Under the pieces are notes generated by a model. The model did not search any database. It was not told the origin of the DNA and worked only from the letters and a program-made list of their open reading frames with translations. Positions 52,320 to 61,139 of a stretch of 64,000 bases of DNA are shown here, in pieces. Source of the stretch: Taurinivorans muris (GTDB lineage: Bacteria > Desulfobacterota > Desulfovibrionia > Desulfovibrionales > Desulfovibrionaceae); NCBI RefSeq assembly GCF_025232395.1, contig NZ_CP065938.1, positions 372,001 to 436,000 of the forward strand, written 5' to 3'. Position numbers and translations under genes: made by a program. The first letter of the stretch is position 1. Each line of letters begins with the position of its first letter.

Positions 52320-53513
52320 TTACCCGATTTTTACCGCGCTTACAAGCGCGACAGCTTTTATACCTTGTAAATTGCCTGTAAAACCTAAGCCTTCTTCCGT
52401 TGTGGCTTTGATATTCACCTGATTTTCGGAAAGGCTCAGGAGCCTGCAAATATTCTTTTTTATTTGCGCCGTGTAAGGCGAAATCTTAGGTTTTTGGCAA
52501 ATGACGGTTAAATCAACATGGCTTAACAGAAGTTTGCTTTGCTTCCATTTATCCATAACCTTGTCCAGTAAAATGAGAGAGGAAATATTTTCAAATTCCT
52601 TACTACTATCAGGAAAATGCTTGCCGATGTCACCCTCAGCCATGCAGGACAGAAGCGCATCCATAAGCGCATGAATAAGAACGTCTCCGTCCGAATGGGC
52701 TTCAATCTTCATATCGGTATCAAGGGCGACTCCGCCTAACACAAACGGTCTGTTTCCTTGGAATTTGTGAACATCGTAGCCATATCCGCAGCAAGGATAA
52801 AAAGACTGTTTTGTAAGCATTGACAAGTCCTCTTTATGCGTAATCTTATGATTGGAACGTTCCCCTTCGATTAAAAGAACCGGTATTCCCAGTTCCTCCA
52901 TTGCCATGGCATCATCGGTAATGGTCAGTTGTTTTTCCCGGATATGGGCGTGGGCTTGCAAAAGTTCCGCAAAAGAAAATGCTTGCGGGGTTTGGACAGT
53001 CCGCAGGAAATTACGGTTCGGGGTATTGGTGGCGAATTTCTTATATTCTTTTGTGACGGCGAATTCTTTTACCGTATCGGAAAGGGGCAGGGAGGGAATA
53101 ACGGCTTTCATGCCGCCGTTCAGTTCTTCAACAAGTTTCGTGATAAGGGACGCTGTGAAAAAAGGTCTGGCGCTGTCATGAACAAGAACATGCGTTGCCG
53201 TGCGGGGGGCTACGGAAAGGGCATTATAAACGCTGTCCTGTCTTAATGTGCCGCCTTTGCAAAAGAAAACAGGCAAGGTATGGTTATGTTCCTTTATCAG
53301 CATTTCGGCTTGCGTCACAGCTTCTTTGTAACATTGCTCCTCTTCCGGAAAAACAAGAATAATGCCGTGTATGAAAGGCGAATGGTAAAATGTGGCGAAA
53401 CTTTGCCACCAAAGAGGCTTGTTTTGATAAGGGAGAAACTGTTTTCTCGTTTCCGTCTGCATGCGGCTGCCGCTGCCGGCGGCTAAAATGATTGCATAAA
53501 TTTCTTTTTTCAT
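52320..53513 (-). CDS. ispDF: Bifunctional IspD/IspF enzyme of the MEP isoprenoid pathway
   Basis: This 397-residue fusion has an N-terminal IspD cytidylyltransferase (about 1-230; ILAAGSGSRMQTETRKQFLPY, HDSARPFF) and a C-terminal IspF cyclase (about 238-397; GYGYDVHKF, HSDGDVLIHALMDALL, IGKHFPDSSKEFE). The zinc residues of IspF are in D-V-H. It makes CDP-methylerythritol and its cyclic diphosphate. The ATG at 53513 is chosen because a longer frame to 53549 would run into the RNase P RNA. Only a few bases separate the two, and there is no good ribosome site between. Confidence 0.93.
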   Translation of the reverse strand: MKKEIYAIILAAGSGSRMQTETRKQFLPYQNKPLWWQSFATFYHSPFIHGIILVFPEEEQCYKEAVTQAEMLIKEHNHTLPVFFCKGGTLRQDSVYNALSVAPRTATHVLVHDSARPFFTASLITKLVEELNGGMKAVIPSLPLSDTVKEFAVTKEYKKFATNTPNRNFLRTVQTPQAFSFAELLQAHAHIREKQLTITDDAMAMEELGIPVLLIEGERSNHKITHKEDLSMLTKQSFYPCCGYGYDVHKFQGNRPFVLGGVALDTDMKIEAHSDGDVLIHALMDALLSCMAEGDIGKHFPDSSKEFENISSLILLDKVMDKWKQSKLLLSHVDLTVICQKPKISPYTAQIKKNICRLLSLSENQVNIKATTEEGLGFTGNLQGIKAVALVSAVKIG

Positions 53514-53515
53514 AC

Positions 53516-53862
53516 TATGAGTCGGGCATAAGCCGAGTTCTGTACACAAAATGTGTGACTGTCATTCCTCTAGGAGCAATGTTACCATTACCCTCAAGCA
53601 ACCTACCCGAAAACCATGGACTGGGCAAGTCGGTTTTCCTATTTGGTCTTGCTTCGAGTGGGGCTTGCCTAGCTTATTATGTCACCATAATAACTGGTGG
53701 GCTCTTACCCCACCGTTTCACCCTTACCATTTCTGGCGGTTTACTTTCTGTTGCGCTTGCCAAAGATCGCTCTTTCTGGGCGTTACCCAGCACTCTGCCC
53801 TGTGAAGCTCGGACTTTCCTCCCCATATTCGATGATATGCAGCGACAGTCTGCCCAACTCAA
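53516..53862 (-). ncRNA. rnpB: RNase P RNA (bacterial type A)
   Basis: The minus strand shows conserved RNase P RNA parts. GAGTTGGGC at the 5' end (53860-53852) pairs with GCCCGACTC at the 3' end (53527-53519) as helix P1. The core block AGGAAAGTCCGAGCTTC (about 53821-53805), the following CACAGGGCAGAGTGCTGG, and ACAGAACTCGGCTTATG near the 3' end are the diagnostic segments. Exact ends are approximate. It lies in a run of same-strand genes between the zinc-ribbon gene and ispDF with almost no gaps, so it is probably cut out of, or started within, that transcript. Confidence 0.93.
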
Positions 53863-53873
53863 AGTAGAAAAGA

Positions 53874-54680
53874 TTAGTTTAATGATTCACCAAGGTTCAA
53901 ATCTTCCGCAAAAACCTGCGGTTTGTTTTGCTTCGCTTTCTTTTCTTCCTGATGTTGGTCTTGGAAATGTTCTGCCCAGTAAATCAAGCGCTGGCAGTTC
54001 GGGCAGCTCCATATTTGTTGACCGCGCTGGATTTCAATGAAAGTTTGCGGTGGAATGGCAATATTGCAGCCGGTGCAGACGCTGTTTTTTACCGGAACAA
54101 TGACCGGATGTTCAAGGCGGCGATGAATAAATTCATAGCGTTCCAAAATTCTGTTCGGCACATCTTTGCCGGTTTCCTTATGAATGGCTGTCAGTTTTTC
54201 CAATTCTTGGTTTGCCGCATTGATACGTTCAATAAGGCTTTCTTCTTTGGTTGCAAGATCTATTTTAAGTTCGTCACGAACGGCTTGTGCTTCTTTCAAT
54301 AAATCTTCCTGAATGGAAATTTCTTCACGCAGGGCAATGCGTTCTTCTTCGTGATTTTTTGTGGAACGTTCCATATTGTCCATTTCTTTGGACATGGCTT
54401 GATATTCTTTGGAATTGCTTACTTGCATGAGTTTGGATTTACTTTTTTTCAGACGGGCTGTTTCGTCTTCCAAATCCATGTCAAGGCGTTTTTGCTGTTC
54501 GTGCATGTGCTGCAATTTATCGTTAATCCGCGCGATTTTCGCTTCTTCTTCATTAAAGCGTTCCCTAAGGGTTTCCACCTGCAAAGGCGCTTCTTCAAGT
54601 TCTTTTTTCACAGCATAAATTTTATCGTCAACATGCTGCAGTTCAACCAATTGTTTGATTTGTTCAAGGTATAAACTCAT
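53874..54680 (-). CDS. C4-type zinc ribbon coiled-coil protein (COG1579)
   Basis: This 268-residue protein has a long coiled coil (about 10-170; rich in Glu, Lys and Leu heptads) and a C-terminal zinc ribbon, CTGCNIAIPPQTFIEIQRG followed by CPNCQRLIYW. COG1579 proteins are widespread, predicted nucleic-acid binders without settled function; the gene neighbourhood with a Nif3-type gene is common. It starts 3 bp after the Nif3 stop and precedes rnpB by about 12 bp. Confidence 0.85.
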   Translation of the reverse strand: MSLYLEQIKQLVELQHVDDKIYAVKKELEEAPLQVETLRERFNEEEAKIARINDKLQHMHEQQKRLDMDLEDETARLKKSKSKLMQVSNSKEYQAMSKEMDNMERSTKNHEEERIALREEISIQEDLLKEAQAVRDELKIDLATKEESLIERINAANQELEKLTAIHKETGKDVPNRILERYEFIHRRLEHPVIVPVKNSVCTGCNIAIPPQTFIEIQRGQQIWSCPNCQRLIYWAEHFQDQHQEEKKAKQNKPQVFAEDLNLGESLN

Positions 54681-54683
54681 ATT

Positions 54684-55481
54684 TTACTCCATTATTTGAA
54701 TGAAAGGGTCTTTTGAGGAAATAAAACTTATACGGACCTTCGGAAGTTTTTCCTGTAAAAGAAGCGTGAAACGCCTCATCATTTCTTCTTCAAGGCTGTG
54801 GTGCCCGACTTCGATAATTGCGAAATCAGTGTTTTGTTGGCTCACATCAAGCGCCGTATGGTATTTGGTATCGCCTGTGATAAGGCAATCGGCTCCGAAA
54901 TTTTGCGCTTCTTCCAATAAGGAACTGCCGGAACCGCCGCAAATGGCGATATTTTTTATCGTTTGAGGCAGTTTTCCGATATTGAAAAACGGGCGGCTGT
55001 GGGGAATTGTCCGGCAAAGTTTTGCAAGAAAATCTTCAGCCGGCAGAGGAGTTCGCAGTTCACCGCAAACACCTATTCCGTATTGGACAGTGTCAATAAT
55101 TCCGGTCGGTTCTAAAATTTTTCTGTTTATGAGATTAAATTCGTCCGCAAGCCAAAAAGCGGCGGGCATGCTGTCCAAACTGGTATGGGCTGAGTAGAGG
55201 GGGATGTCATTTTTTAATAAAAGAGAAGCGACTTTGTAGTAATTATCTTCTAAGTTATTGAGATATTTAGGAGAAAGTAATAGGGGGTGATGGGTAAAAA
55301 TAAAGTCCGCCCCAATGGACAGGGCTTTTCGGACCGATTCAGGGCAGGGGTCCAACGTAACGGCAATATGCTTTATTTCGTCACGTTCAGCTGCGATTTG
55401 TAAACCTGAATTATCCCAAGGAGCGGCAAGAGCCTTCGGAGCTAACTCTTCGATACATGCCAAAATTTCGTTTTGTCGCAC
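54684..55481 (-). CDS. Nif3-like dinuclear metal center protein
   Basis: This 265-residue protein of the YbgI/NIF3 family binds a pair of metal ions and forms a hexameric ring. DNSGLQI near the start, FTHHPLLLSP (His pair), SAHTSLD and the C-terminal VGHHSLEEEMMRRF carry the metal ligands. The family has been linked to GTP cyclohydrolase-type folds, but the role is unproven. It is the first gene of the minus-strand run toward rnpB, ispDF and lpxI. Confidence 0.88.
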   Translation of the reverse strand: MRQNEILACIEELAPKALAAPWDNSGLQIAAERDEIKHIAVTLDPCPESVRKALSIGADFIFTHHPLLLSPKYLNNLEDNYYKVASLLLKNDIPLYSAHTSLDSMPAAFWLADEFNLINRKILEPTGIIDTVQYGIGVCGELRTPLPAEDFLAKLCRTIPHSRPFFNIGKLPQTIKNIAICGGSGSSLLEEAQNFGADCLITGDTKYHTALDVSQQNTDFAIIEVGHHSLEEEMMRRFTLLLQEKLPKVRISFISSKDPFIQIME

Positions 55482-55608
55482 TCTTCCTCTTTGTAATGAA
55501 AAAAGATATTTTTTTTTGCCTTATTTTAATACGGCAGTCAAGAAAAAAATCTTGCTTTTTTTGTTTTTCCTTTTTATTTTTGTTTGATTAGCTGCTTAGG
55601 AGTTAAAA

Positions 55609-56319
55609 ATGGCGCATTTTTTATATATTTCCGATGTTTTTTGTCCGTGGTGTTACGGATTTTCAAAAAACATCGCCAAGATCAAGAAAAAATTCGCTTT
55701 GCCTTTTGAAGTGTATGCGGGAGCGCTCGTCGAACCTGCCGTCGACTTGGAAGCCCGTGTGAAGCAAAGCCCCAACGTTCAAGCGTTCATTGATAAGTTA
55801 TACGCGGCAACAGGCGTGAAAATATCCGATGATTATGTGAATATGCTGTTTTCCGGAAATGCCAAAAATATTTTTATGGACTCGAAAAAAGCAAGCCGCC
55901 TGTTTTATGTTTTGAAACATTTCAAACCGGAGTTTGCGCTCGAAATCATGGAATTTTTGCAGTTCCGGTTTTATAATCTCGGTAAGGATATTTTCGCAGA
56001 AGATACCGTTCATTCTTTTGCTGAAACCTTTGCGGTTTCCAGCGTTGATATTTTCAAGTATTTGCATGATGAACAATCAGAAATCGCCTCGCATGAAGAA
56101 ACGGAAAAAGGCTTTGATATTTTAGGGGAAATTGTCTTATATCCGACTCTCTATTATGTTGAAAATGGTGTTAATCATTTTATTTCACGCGGTTATGTTA
56201 ATTATGAAGACTGCGAGAAAGCTATTTTCGCAGCCATGCGGGCGACGGAGAATAATCAGGACGGGCAATCTGCTGTTTTAATGGGAAAATCTTGTTCTCT
56301 TGACGGAACGTGCGGGTAG
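55609..56319 (+). CDS. DsbA family protein (COG3531-like)
   Basis: This 236-residue thioredoxin-fold protein has an inserted helical domain. The active site C12-P-W-C15 in DVFCPWCYGFSKN is at the very N-terminus and the cis-proline loop is VLYPTLYYV. No signal peptide is seen, so it should be cytoplasmic, like other COG3531/FrnE-type proteins. GGAG lies 6-9 nt before the ATG. The C-terminus ends CSLDGTCG, an additional cysteine pair. It is followed directly by an unknown gene. Confidence 0.82.
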   Translation: MAHFLYISDVFCPWCYGFSKNIAKIKKKFALPFEVYAGALVEPAVDLEARVKQSPNVQAFIDKLYAATGVKISDDYVNMLFSGNAKNIFMDSKKASRLFYVLKHFKPEFALEIMEFLQFRFYNLGKDIFAEDTVHSFAETFAVSSVDIFKYLHDEQSEIASHEETEKGFDILGEIVLYPTLYYVENGVNHFISRGYVNYEDCEKAIFAAMRATENNQDGQSAVLMGKSCSLDGTCG

Positions 56320-56324
56320 CGGTC

Positions 56325-56810
56325 ATGAAACGTGAATTATCCATGCAGGAAGCGATAGAGGTTTGTTTTATTATCTTTGAAAAAAATTGCGCAGCAGGAG
56401 CATTGCAAGCCTTTCAAAAACAGGCATTCCTTTCTTCCGTTCCTTTCGCCGAATTTGCAAAAGAATGGCAAGCCTTTGTTTTTGCCGCCGTTTACCATGG
56501 TTTTTCGCAGTATGCCCCTGCATATATGGTTTTGGAATATGTGCGTTCCATTAAATATTTTTTGAAAGAATACGGGTATGATGAAGAAGAAACCGTTCTT
56601 TTTCTTGATAATCAGTTTCAAGCCTATATTCAGCTGATTATTGAAGAAAAGGTCAAAGATTGTCCGAAATTGTTTTATAAGCGTTTGCTTGCAAAGGATT
56701 TGTCCGAAATAGGAAAGCGGTCCGCCGTGCTTTTATCCGGGGCGATGGCTATGCTTGTGGCGAATTGCCTTGATATTTTTGAAAATTATACGTATTCTTT
56801 GAACCGATAA
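56325..56810 (+). CDS. Unknown helical protein, partner of the DsbA-like gene
   Basis: I do not recognise this 161-residue protein. It looks all-helical and soluble, with alternating aromatic and acidic stretches (EYVRSIKYFLKEYGYDEEETVLFL) and a more hydrophobic C-terminal helix (SAVLLSGAMAMLVANCLDIF). No metal or cofactor motif is seen. The ATG at 56325 lies 5 bp beyond the DsbA-like stop; a GTG at 56310 would overlap it. The tight spacing suggests a joint transcript and perhaps a joint function. Confidence 0.6.
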   Translation: MKRELSMQEAIEVCFIIFEKNCAAGALQAFQKQAFLSSVPFAEFAKEWQAFVFAAVYHGFSQYAPAYMVLEYVRSIKYFLKEYGYDEEETVLFLDNQFQAYIQLIIEEKVKDCPKLFYKRLLAKDLSEIGKRSAVLLSGAMAMLVANCLDIFENYTYSLNR

Positions 56811-56835
56811 TTGAAAAAAAATATTTTTTATTCCC

Positions 56836-57591
56836 TTATTTATCAAACCATTTTTGCGCCAATTTGACGAGTACGTCCATATCGCCGCCTGCCGCAACGT
56901 TCAGAAAAGAGCGATATTGCCTGACAATATCCTGGCTGTAAGGATTGGCTTCAAAAATTCCCGTAAAAAGCGTCCCGTCTTCTTGTATGCTCGCCCTGCC
57001 GGCTTCAAGGCGGCGCATGAAAGAAGGAGTTAAAAATTCCTTTATTTCCGGCATATTGGCTGTCATGGCGAAGTAGGCGACATTGGTGACGAAGTTTAAG
57101 CCTTGCAGTGCCGCCATTGCCTTATCGTGTTCTTCCGCTTTCGCATAAAAAGGTTCGCAGCCGATTTGTTTAAAAAGTTCATAGACAGTATCTTTGATTT
57201 TTTGTTTTTCAGTATCCATAGTTTTGAAATACGAACCCAAGCAAAGGCAAATCTTCTTATAATCCAATGAGCGCGGACCGAACAGGGGGTGTGTGCCGAT
57301 AACCGGTCCTCCGTAATGTTTTTCCATGCTTTTTATGGGGAGGACTTTTACGCTTGTGACGTCCATTAAAATACAGGAGCAGGGAATATGTCCTTCGATT
57401 TTTTCGCACATTTCCTCCATGGTTTTGGCAGGAATGCAAAAAAGAATGATTTCAGTATTTCTTATGCTTTTAAAAAGCTCCGTATCGTCGTATGGAATGT
57501 CAATTCCGTTGACAAAATGTCCGGCTTCTTGAAAGCGCTTGAAAAATGTCCCCCCCATTTTTCCGTTATGTCCGATTATTGTGATATGCAT
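56836..57591 (-). CDS. tyrA: Prephenate dehydrogenase
   Basis: This 251-residue NAD-dependent enzyme of tyrosine synthesis oxidises and decarboxylates prephenate. IIGHNGKMGGTFFKRFQEAGH is the nucleotide-binding start, followed by CIPAKTMEEMCEKI, DVTSVKVLPIKSMEKHYGG and the substrate segment GTHPLFGPRSL. The ATG at 57591 is preferred over a TTG at 57603. It overlaps the aroA 3' end by 16 bp, so the two aromatic-pathway genes are coupled. Confidence 0.88.
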   Translation of the reverse strand: MHITIIGHNGKMGGTFFKRFQEAGHFVNGIDIPYDDTELFKSIRNTEIILFCIPAKTMEEMCEKIEGHIPCSCILMDVTSVKVLPIKSMEKHYGGPVIGTHPLFGPRSLDYKKICLCLGSYFKTMDTEKQKIKDTVYELFKQIGCEPFYAKAEEHDKAMAALQGLNFVTNVAYFAMTANMPEIKEFLTPSFMRRLEAGRASIQEDGTLFTGIFEANPYSQDIVRQYRSFLNVAAGGDMDVLVKLAQKWFDK

Positions 57592-58946
57592 ATTGTTTTC
57601 CAAACATCAAAAAATTCAGGAAATGATTTCGTAATTGCCATAGGGTTGTCAAACGCGGTTTTTATCCCCTTTAAATTGAGCAGGCTTAAACTCATCACAA
57701 TCCTATGGTCGCCATAGCTTGCGAATTGTATTTCTTCCGCAATATTTTTCAGGTTCGGATTTCCTTTGACAATCAAATAGTCGGTGTATTCGACAGTTTC
57801 AATTCCGATTTTTTGAAGTTCCAGCGCCATGGCGTGCAGTCTGTCGCATTCTTTTATGCGCAAGTGGGCGATATTTTCAATTTTGGTTTCACCTTCTGCA
57901 AAAGCGGCGACAGCGGCGATAGTGGGCACTATGTCCGGGCAGTCCGCCATATCCACGGCAATGCCTTTTAATTTGCTTGGAAAGACTGTTATTTCGCCGT
58001 TATCTCCGTATTTCGTTTCAGCGCCCATTTTCGTAAGGATGTCAAGGAGCGCTTTGTCTGCTTGCAGACTGTCCTTATTCAGCCCGACGACCGTAACGGG
58101 CTTTTGCCCTAAAACCCCTGCGGCAAGCAGATAGGAAGCTCCAGACCAGTCGCCCTCAACTGTATATTTTCCGCTTTTATATGTGCCGCTGCCGGCAAAG
58201 GGACGGACACGGAAACGTATTTCATGGGGAATGATTTCCGTTATTTTCCTGTAATCGACGGGTTTCCATTTTATGGTTTCGTCCGTGCTGTTTTCTTTAT
58301 CTTTAACGGAAATATCAAATCTCGCCCCGAATTTTTTCATGGTGTCAAGCGTTAAGCCTATATATGGCCAAGAAACAACATGCGTTCCGCCGATATAAAT
58401 GGTCAGCGGCTCTTTGCAAAGCGGTGCCGCTAAAAGCAGCCCTGATAAATATTGACTTGATTCTTCAAGGCTGACGGTTATTTCTCCGCCGTTCAATCCC
58501 TTTGCTTTTAAAAGAAAGGGAGGATAGCCTTCTTTTTCGAATAGGAATTTCGCTCCCAACTCTTCAAGGGCGGCGGTGAGCGTTCCGATAGGGCGTTCGT
58601 GCATGCGTTTTGCCCCGTGGATATGGAAGAACCCTTGTCCGCTTGCTAAAATGGCTGTAAGGAGGCGGCAGGTCGTGCCCGATTCATGCACATTGCAGTC
58701 TGTCGCATGTTGCATGTCTTCACCACCTCTCGGCAATGCGCCGTTAATTTTGTATGTGCCTTTATCTATTTTTTCAAAGCGGGCACCGGCATTTGACAGA
58801 ATTTCCATTGTTTGGAAAAGGTCTTGGCTTTCAAGAACATTTTCAACAACGGATTCGCCGTTTGCCAAACTTGCCCCCATGACCATGCGGTGTGAAACGG
58901 ATTTTGAGGCCGGAGCGTGGACAATAATTGGGTTTTGTGTATTCAT
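57576..58946 (-). CDS. aroA: 3-phosphoshikimate 1-carboxyvinyltransferase (EPSP synthase)
   Basis: This 456-residue shikimate-pathway enzyme joins shikimate-3-phosphate and phosphoenolpyruvate. The phosphoshikimate-binding start PASKSVSHRMVMGASLANGES is typical. ESGTTCRLLTAILASG, SSQYLSGLLLAAPL, EGDWSGASYLLAAG and ECDRLHAMALELQKIG (lysine-equivalent catalytic regions) follow. The family's IKECDRLHAMA motif is complete. It overlaps xseA by 4 bp (ATGA) and tyrA by 16 bp. Confidence 0.93.
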   Translation of the reverse strand: MNTQNPIIVHAPASKSVSHRMVMGASLANGESVVENVLESQDLFQTMEILSNAGARFEKIDKGTYKINGALPRGGEDMQHATDCNVHESGTTCRLLTAILASGQGFFHIHGAKRMHERPIGTLTAALEELGAKFLFEKEGYPPFLLKAKGLNGGEITVSLEESSQYLSGLLLAAPLCKEPLTIYIGGTHVVSWPYIGLTLDTMKKFGARFDISVKDKENSTDETIKWKPVDYRKITEIIPHEIRFRVRPFAGSGTYKSGKYTVEGDWSGASYLLAAGVLGQKPVTVVGLNKDSLQADKALLDILTKMGAETKYGDNGEITVFPSKLKGIAVDMADCPDIVPTIAAVAAFAEGETKIENIAHLRIKECDRLHAMALELQKIGIETVEYTDYLIVKGNPNLKNIAEEIQFASYGDHRIVMSLSLLNLKGIKTAFDNPMAITKSFPEFFDVWKTICISQ

Positions 58947-60430
58947 AAGGTATCCTTTGGCGATTTGTTAGGAGCAATGGTTTCGATTTTTGAAGATATT
59001 GTACCGTCACTGAGGTATAATTGCAAGGTATCGTTTATTTGCAAATCTTGGACGGATGTCACGGGTTTTTGTTCTTTTCCCGCAAGTTCGGCATAAACAT
59101 ATCCTTTTTCAAGAGGCTTACGGGGATTATTGCCTTCCAGAACAAGAGCCTTGGATTGCAGGAGAAATTCCTTATCCTGCAAATAAGCCGTAAAATTTTG
59201 CCGGAGTTGTTTTTGCAGTTTATGCAGTTTTTCTTCCTTTTCTTTTATGGTTGTGCGGGCATAACGATTAATTTCTTTATTTAATTGAAGTATTGAATGG
59301 AAAAGAACGGTGAAACCTGGCTCATGCCGTTTGATTTTTTGTTTGGCGATATAGAGTTTCGTTTGTTTGTTTTGAAAAAGGATTTGCAGAGCTTTTTGTA
59401 AACGCTGCGATACCGTCATGAGATGGTAGCTTTTTTCATTCAGCTTGTTTTTGGGGAAAATGAGTTCCAATTGTCTTTTAAGGAATGACAATTCTTTTTC
59501 ATGATGCTTGAGAAGAGCGAGAAAAGAGGACCGCATGGCATATTCCAAATCATCGGTTTCCTGGATCAGGCTGTTTTTATCTTTCCATAAAAATTGGGCT
59601 GCATGGCTTGGGGTTGCGCAGCTTAAATCGCTGACATAGTCGGCAATGGAAAAATCCGGTTCATGCCCGATACCGGTAACGACAGGAATGGAGCAGGCAA
59701 AAATGGCTCGGGCGAGTTCTTCACTGTTGAACGCCCATAAATCCTGAATTGAGCCTCCGCCGCGAATGAAAACAATACAGTCCGCCTTTTTGCCGTTTGG
59801 AAAAATATGATTTTCAGCTTTTTGCAGGGCGCTGATAAGTTTGTTCGGGGCTTCGTCGCCTTGCACAAGGCTTGGAAAAATATGAATTGTACTTTTTATG
59901 CCCCGAGTTTGGGCTATTCTTAAAAAATCATGAATAACTGCGCCTGTGGGAGCCGTGATAAGGGCGATATTCTGTAATTTGCGGGGAATCGGTTTTTTGT
60001 GTTTCGTATCGAATAAACCTTCCGAAGAAAGTTTTTGTTTGAGTTTTTCAAAGGCTTCATGCAATTGCCCGATACCGTTTTCAAGGGCATGTTCAACGAT
60101 GAGCTGATACTGTCCCCTTGCTCCGTAGACAGCCAGTTTCCCGGCACAGATGATTTCTTGTCCGTCACGCAGGCTTTGGGCAAGACTCGGTTTTTTTCCG
60201 TTTTCAAAACACTCTCCGGTCAGCGGGTCAAATGCCAGGTCTTGGTGGTAGCGTTTGAACCAAACACAATTTAAGAGTTCCTGTTCGTCTTTCAGGGAAA
60301 AATAAATATGCCCGGATGAGGCGAGCGTGCAGTTCGTCACTTCTCCTTTTATCCAAACATACGGAAAACGCGCTTCCAGAAGCTGGCTTAATTTGAAATT
60401 GAGTTCGTGAACGGTAAGTATTGTGTCCAT
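58943..60430 (-). CDS. xseA: Exodeoxyribonuclease VII large subunit
   Basis: This 495-residue single-strand DNA exonuclease subunit has an N-terminal OB fold (VHELNFKLSQLLEARFPYVWIKGEVTN region, as separate strands), then the catalytic domain with ALITAPTGAVIHDFL, DCIVFIRGGGSIQDLWAFNSE and PVVTGIGHEPDFSIADYVSD, then a long coiled coil (about 280-420). The start at 60430 fits the family; a longer frame to 60532 adds 34 unrelated residues. It leads the xseA-aroA-tyrA run. No xseB is seen beside it. Confidence 0.9.
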   Translation of the reverse strand: MDTILTVHELNFKLSQLLEARFPYVWIKGEVTNCTLASSGHIYFSLKDEQELLNCVWFKRYHQDLAFDPLTGECFENGKKPSLAQSLRDGQEIICAGKLAVYGARGQYQLIVEHALENGIGQLHEAFEKLKQKLSSEGLFDTKHKKPIPRKLQNIALITAPTGAVIHDFLRIAQTRGIKSTIHIFPSLVQGDEAPNKLISALQKAENHIFPNGKKADCIVFIRGGGSIQDLWAFNSEELARAIFACSIPVVTGIGHEPDFSIADYVSDLSCATPSHAAQFLWKDKNSLIQETDDLEYAMRSSFLALLKHHEKELSFLKRQLELIFPKNKLNEKSYHLMTVSQRLQKALQILFQNKQTKLYIAKQKIKRHEPGFTVLFHSILQLNKEINRYARTTIKEKEEKLHKLQKQLRQNFTAYLQDKEFLLQSKALVLEGNNPRKPLEKGYVYAELAGKEQKPVTSVQDLQINDTLQLYLSDGTISSKIETIAPNKSPKDTL

Positions 60431-60484
60431 GGCGCTAACTGTTGTTTTTTTTCCAAGTATAGCCTTGTTTTTTCCTGGAGTAAA

Positions 60485-60528
60485 GAAACAAAAATCCTTG
60501 TTAAAAGCGGAAACTTCCAACAAGGATT
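60485..60528 (-). terminator. Terminator of the HbpS-like gene
   Basis: On the minus strand ATCCTTGTT (60527-60519) pairs with AACAAGGAT (60502-60494) over a 16-nt loop, followed by TTTTGTTTC. It separates the small secreted protein gene from the xseA run. Confidence 0.65.
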
Positions 60529-60550
60529 GCAAAAAGGGATTTTGGCGGTT

Positions 60551-61033
60551 TTATTTGATTGCCGCCGCGCCGGCTTTGGCAACGTTCATATCTTCCTGCA
60601 CACTGCCGCCGCTGACGCCGATTGCGCCGATAATCATATTGTCACGGATAATAAGTTCGCCGCCACCGAAAACAACCAAACCGTCGTTGGTGACTTCAAT
60701 GCCGTAAAGGGATTTGTCAGGCAATGATTCTTTGCCCAATGCCTCGGTGGACATATTGAAAAGGCGGGCGGTGATTGCTTTTTTGGTTGAAACGTCGATA
60801 CTGCCCAAGAAAGCACCGTCTTGACGGAGAAAAGCCTTTAAGTTTCCGCCGGCGTCAACAACCGCGATATTCATGGGAACGCCTTGGTCAACAGCTTTCA
60901 CAAGAGCGGCGTTAAGCACTTTTTGCGCTTCTTCCACGGTAATATCCTGAGGAAGTTGGGTGAGAGGCGCTTTAGCCATTGCACTTGTTGCCATGCAGAA
61001 AATAAAAGCCAATGTCAATACTAAATAACGCAT
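60551..61033 (-). CDS. Secreted GlcG/HbpS-like heme-binding family protein
   Basis: This 160-residue protein has a clear signal peptide (RYLVLTLAFIFCMATSAMA) and a GlcG/HbpS (DUF336) domain. Family motifs are ALVKAVDQGVPMNIAVVDAGGNLKAFLRQDGA and GGELIIRDNMIIGAIGVSGGS, given here as separate strands. GGAGG lies 5 nt before the ATG at 61033, which fixes the start and rejects a longer frame. Some relatives bind heme or cobalamin; others are of unknown use. It stands alone with its own terminator. Confidence 0.82.
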   Translation of the reverse strand: MRYLVLTLAFIFCMATSAMAKAPLTQLPQDITVEEAQKVLNAALVKAVDQGVPMNIAVVDAGGNLKAFLRQDGAFLGSIDVSTKKAITARLFNMSTEALGKESLPDKSLYGIEVTNDGLVVFGGGELIIRDNMIIGAIGVSGGSVQEDMNVAKAGAAAIK

Positions 61034-61139
61034 AAAAACCTCCATTTTTACGGGCTGATACAATTCAGCTTTTTATACGGTCAATATAATTCTTTCTGAA
61101 AGCCATTACAAGAAAAAAATAATTTTTTTTGGAAATTTG

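Noticed and set aside
53492-54040. 182-residue plus-strand frame
   Set aside because: It lies over the minus-strand RNase P RNA and the zinc-ribbon gene; the composition reflects the RNA complement.
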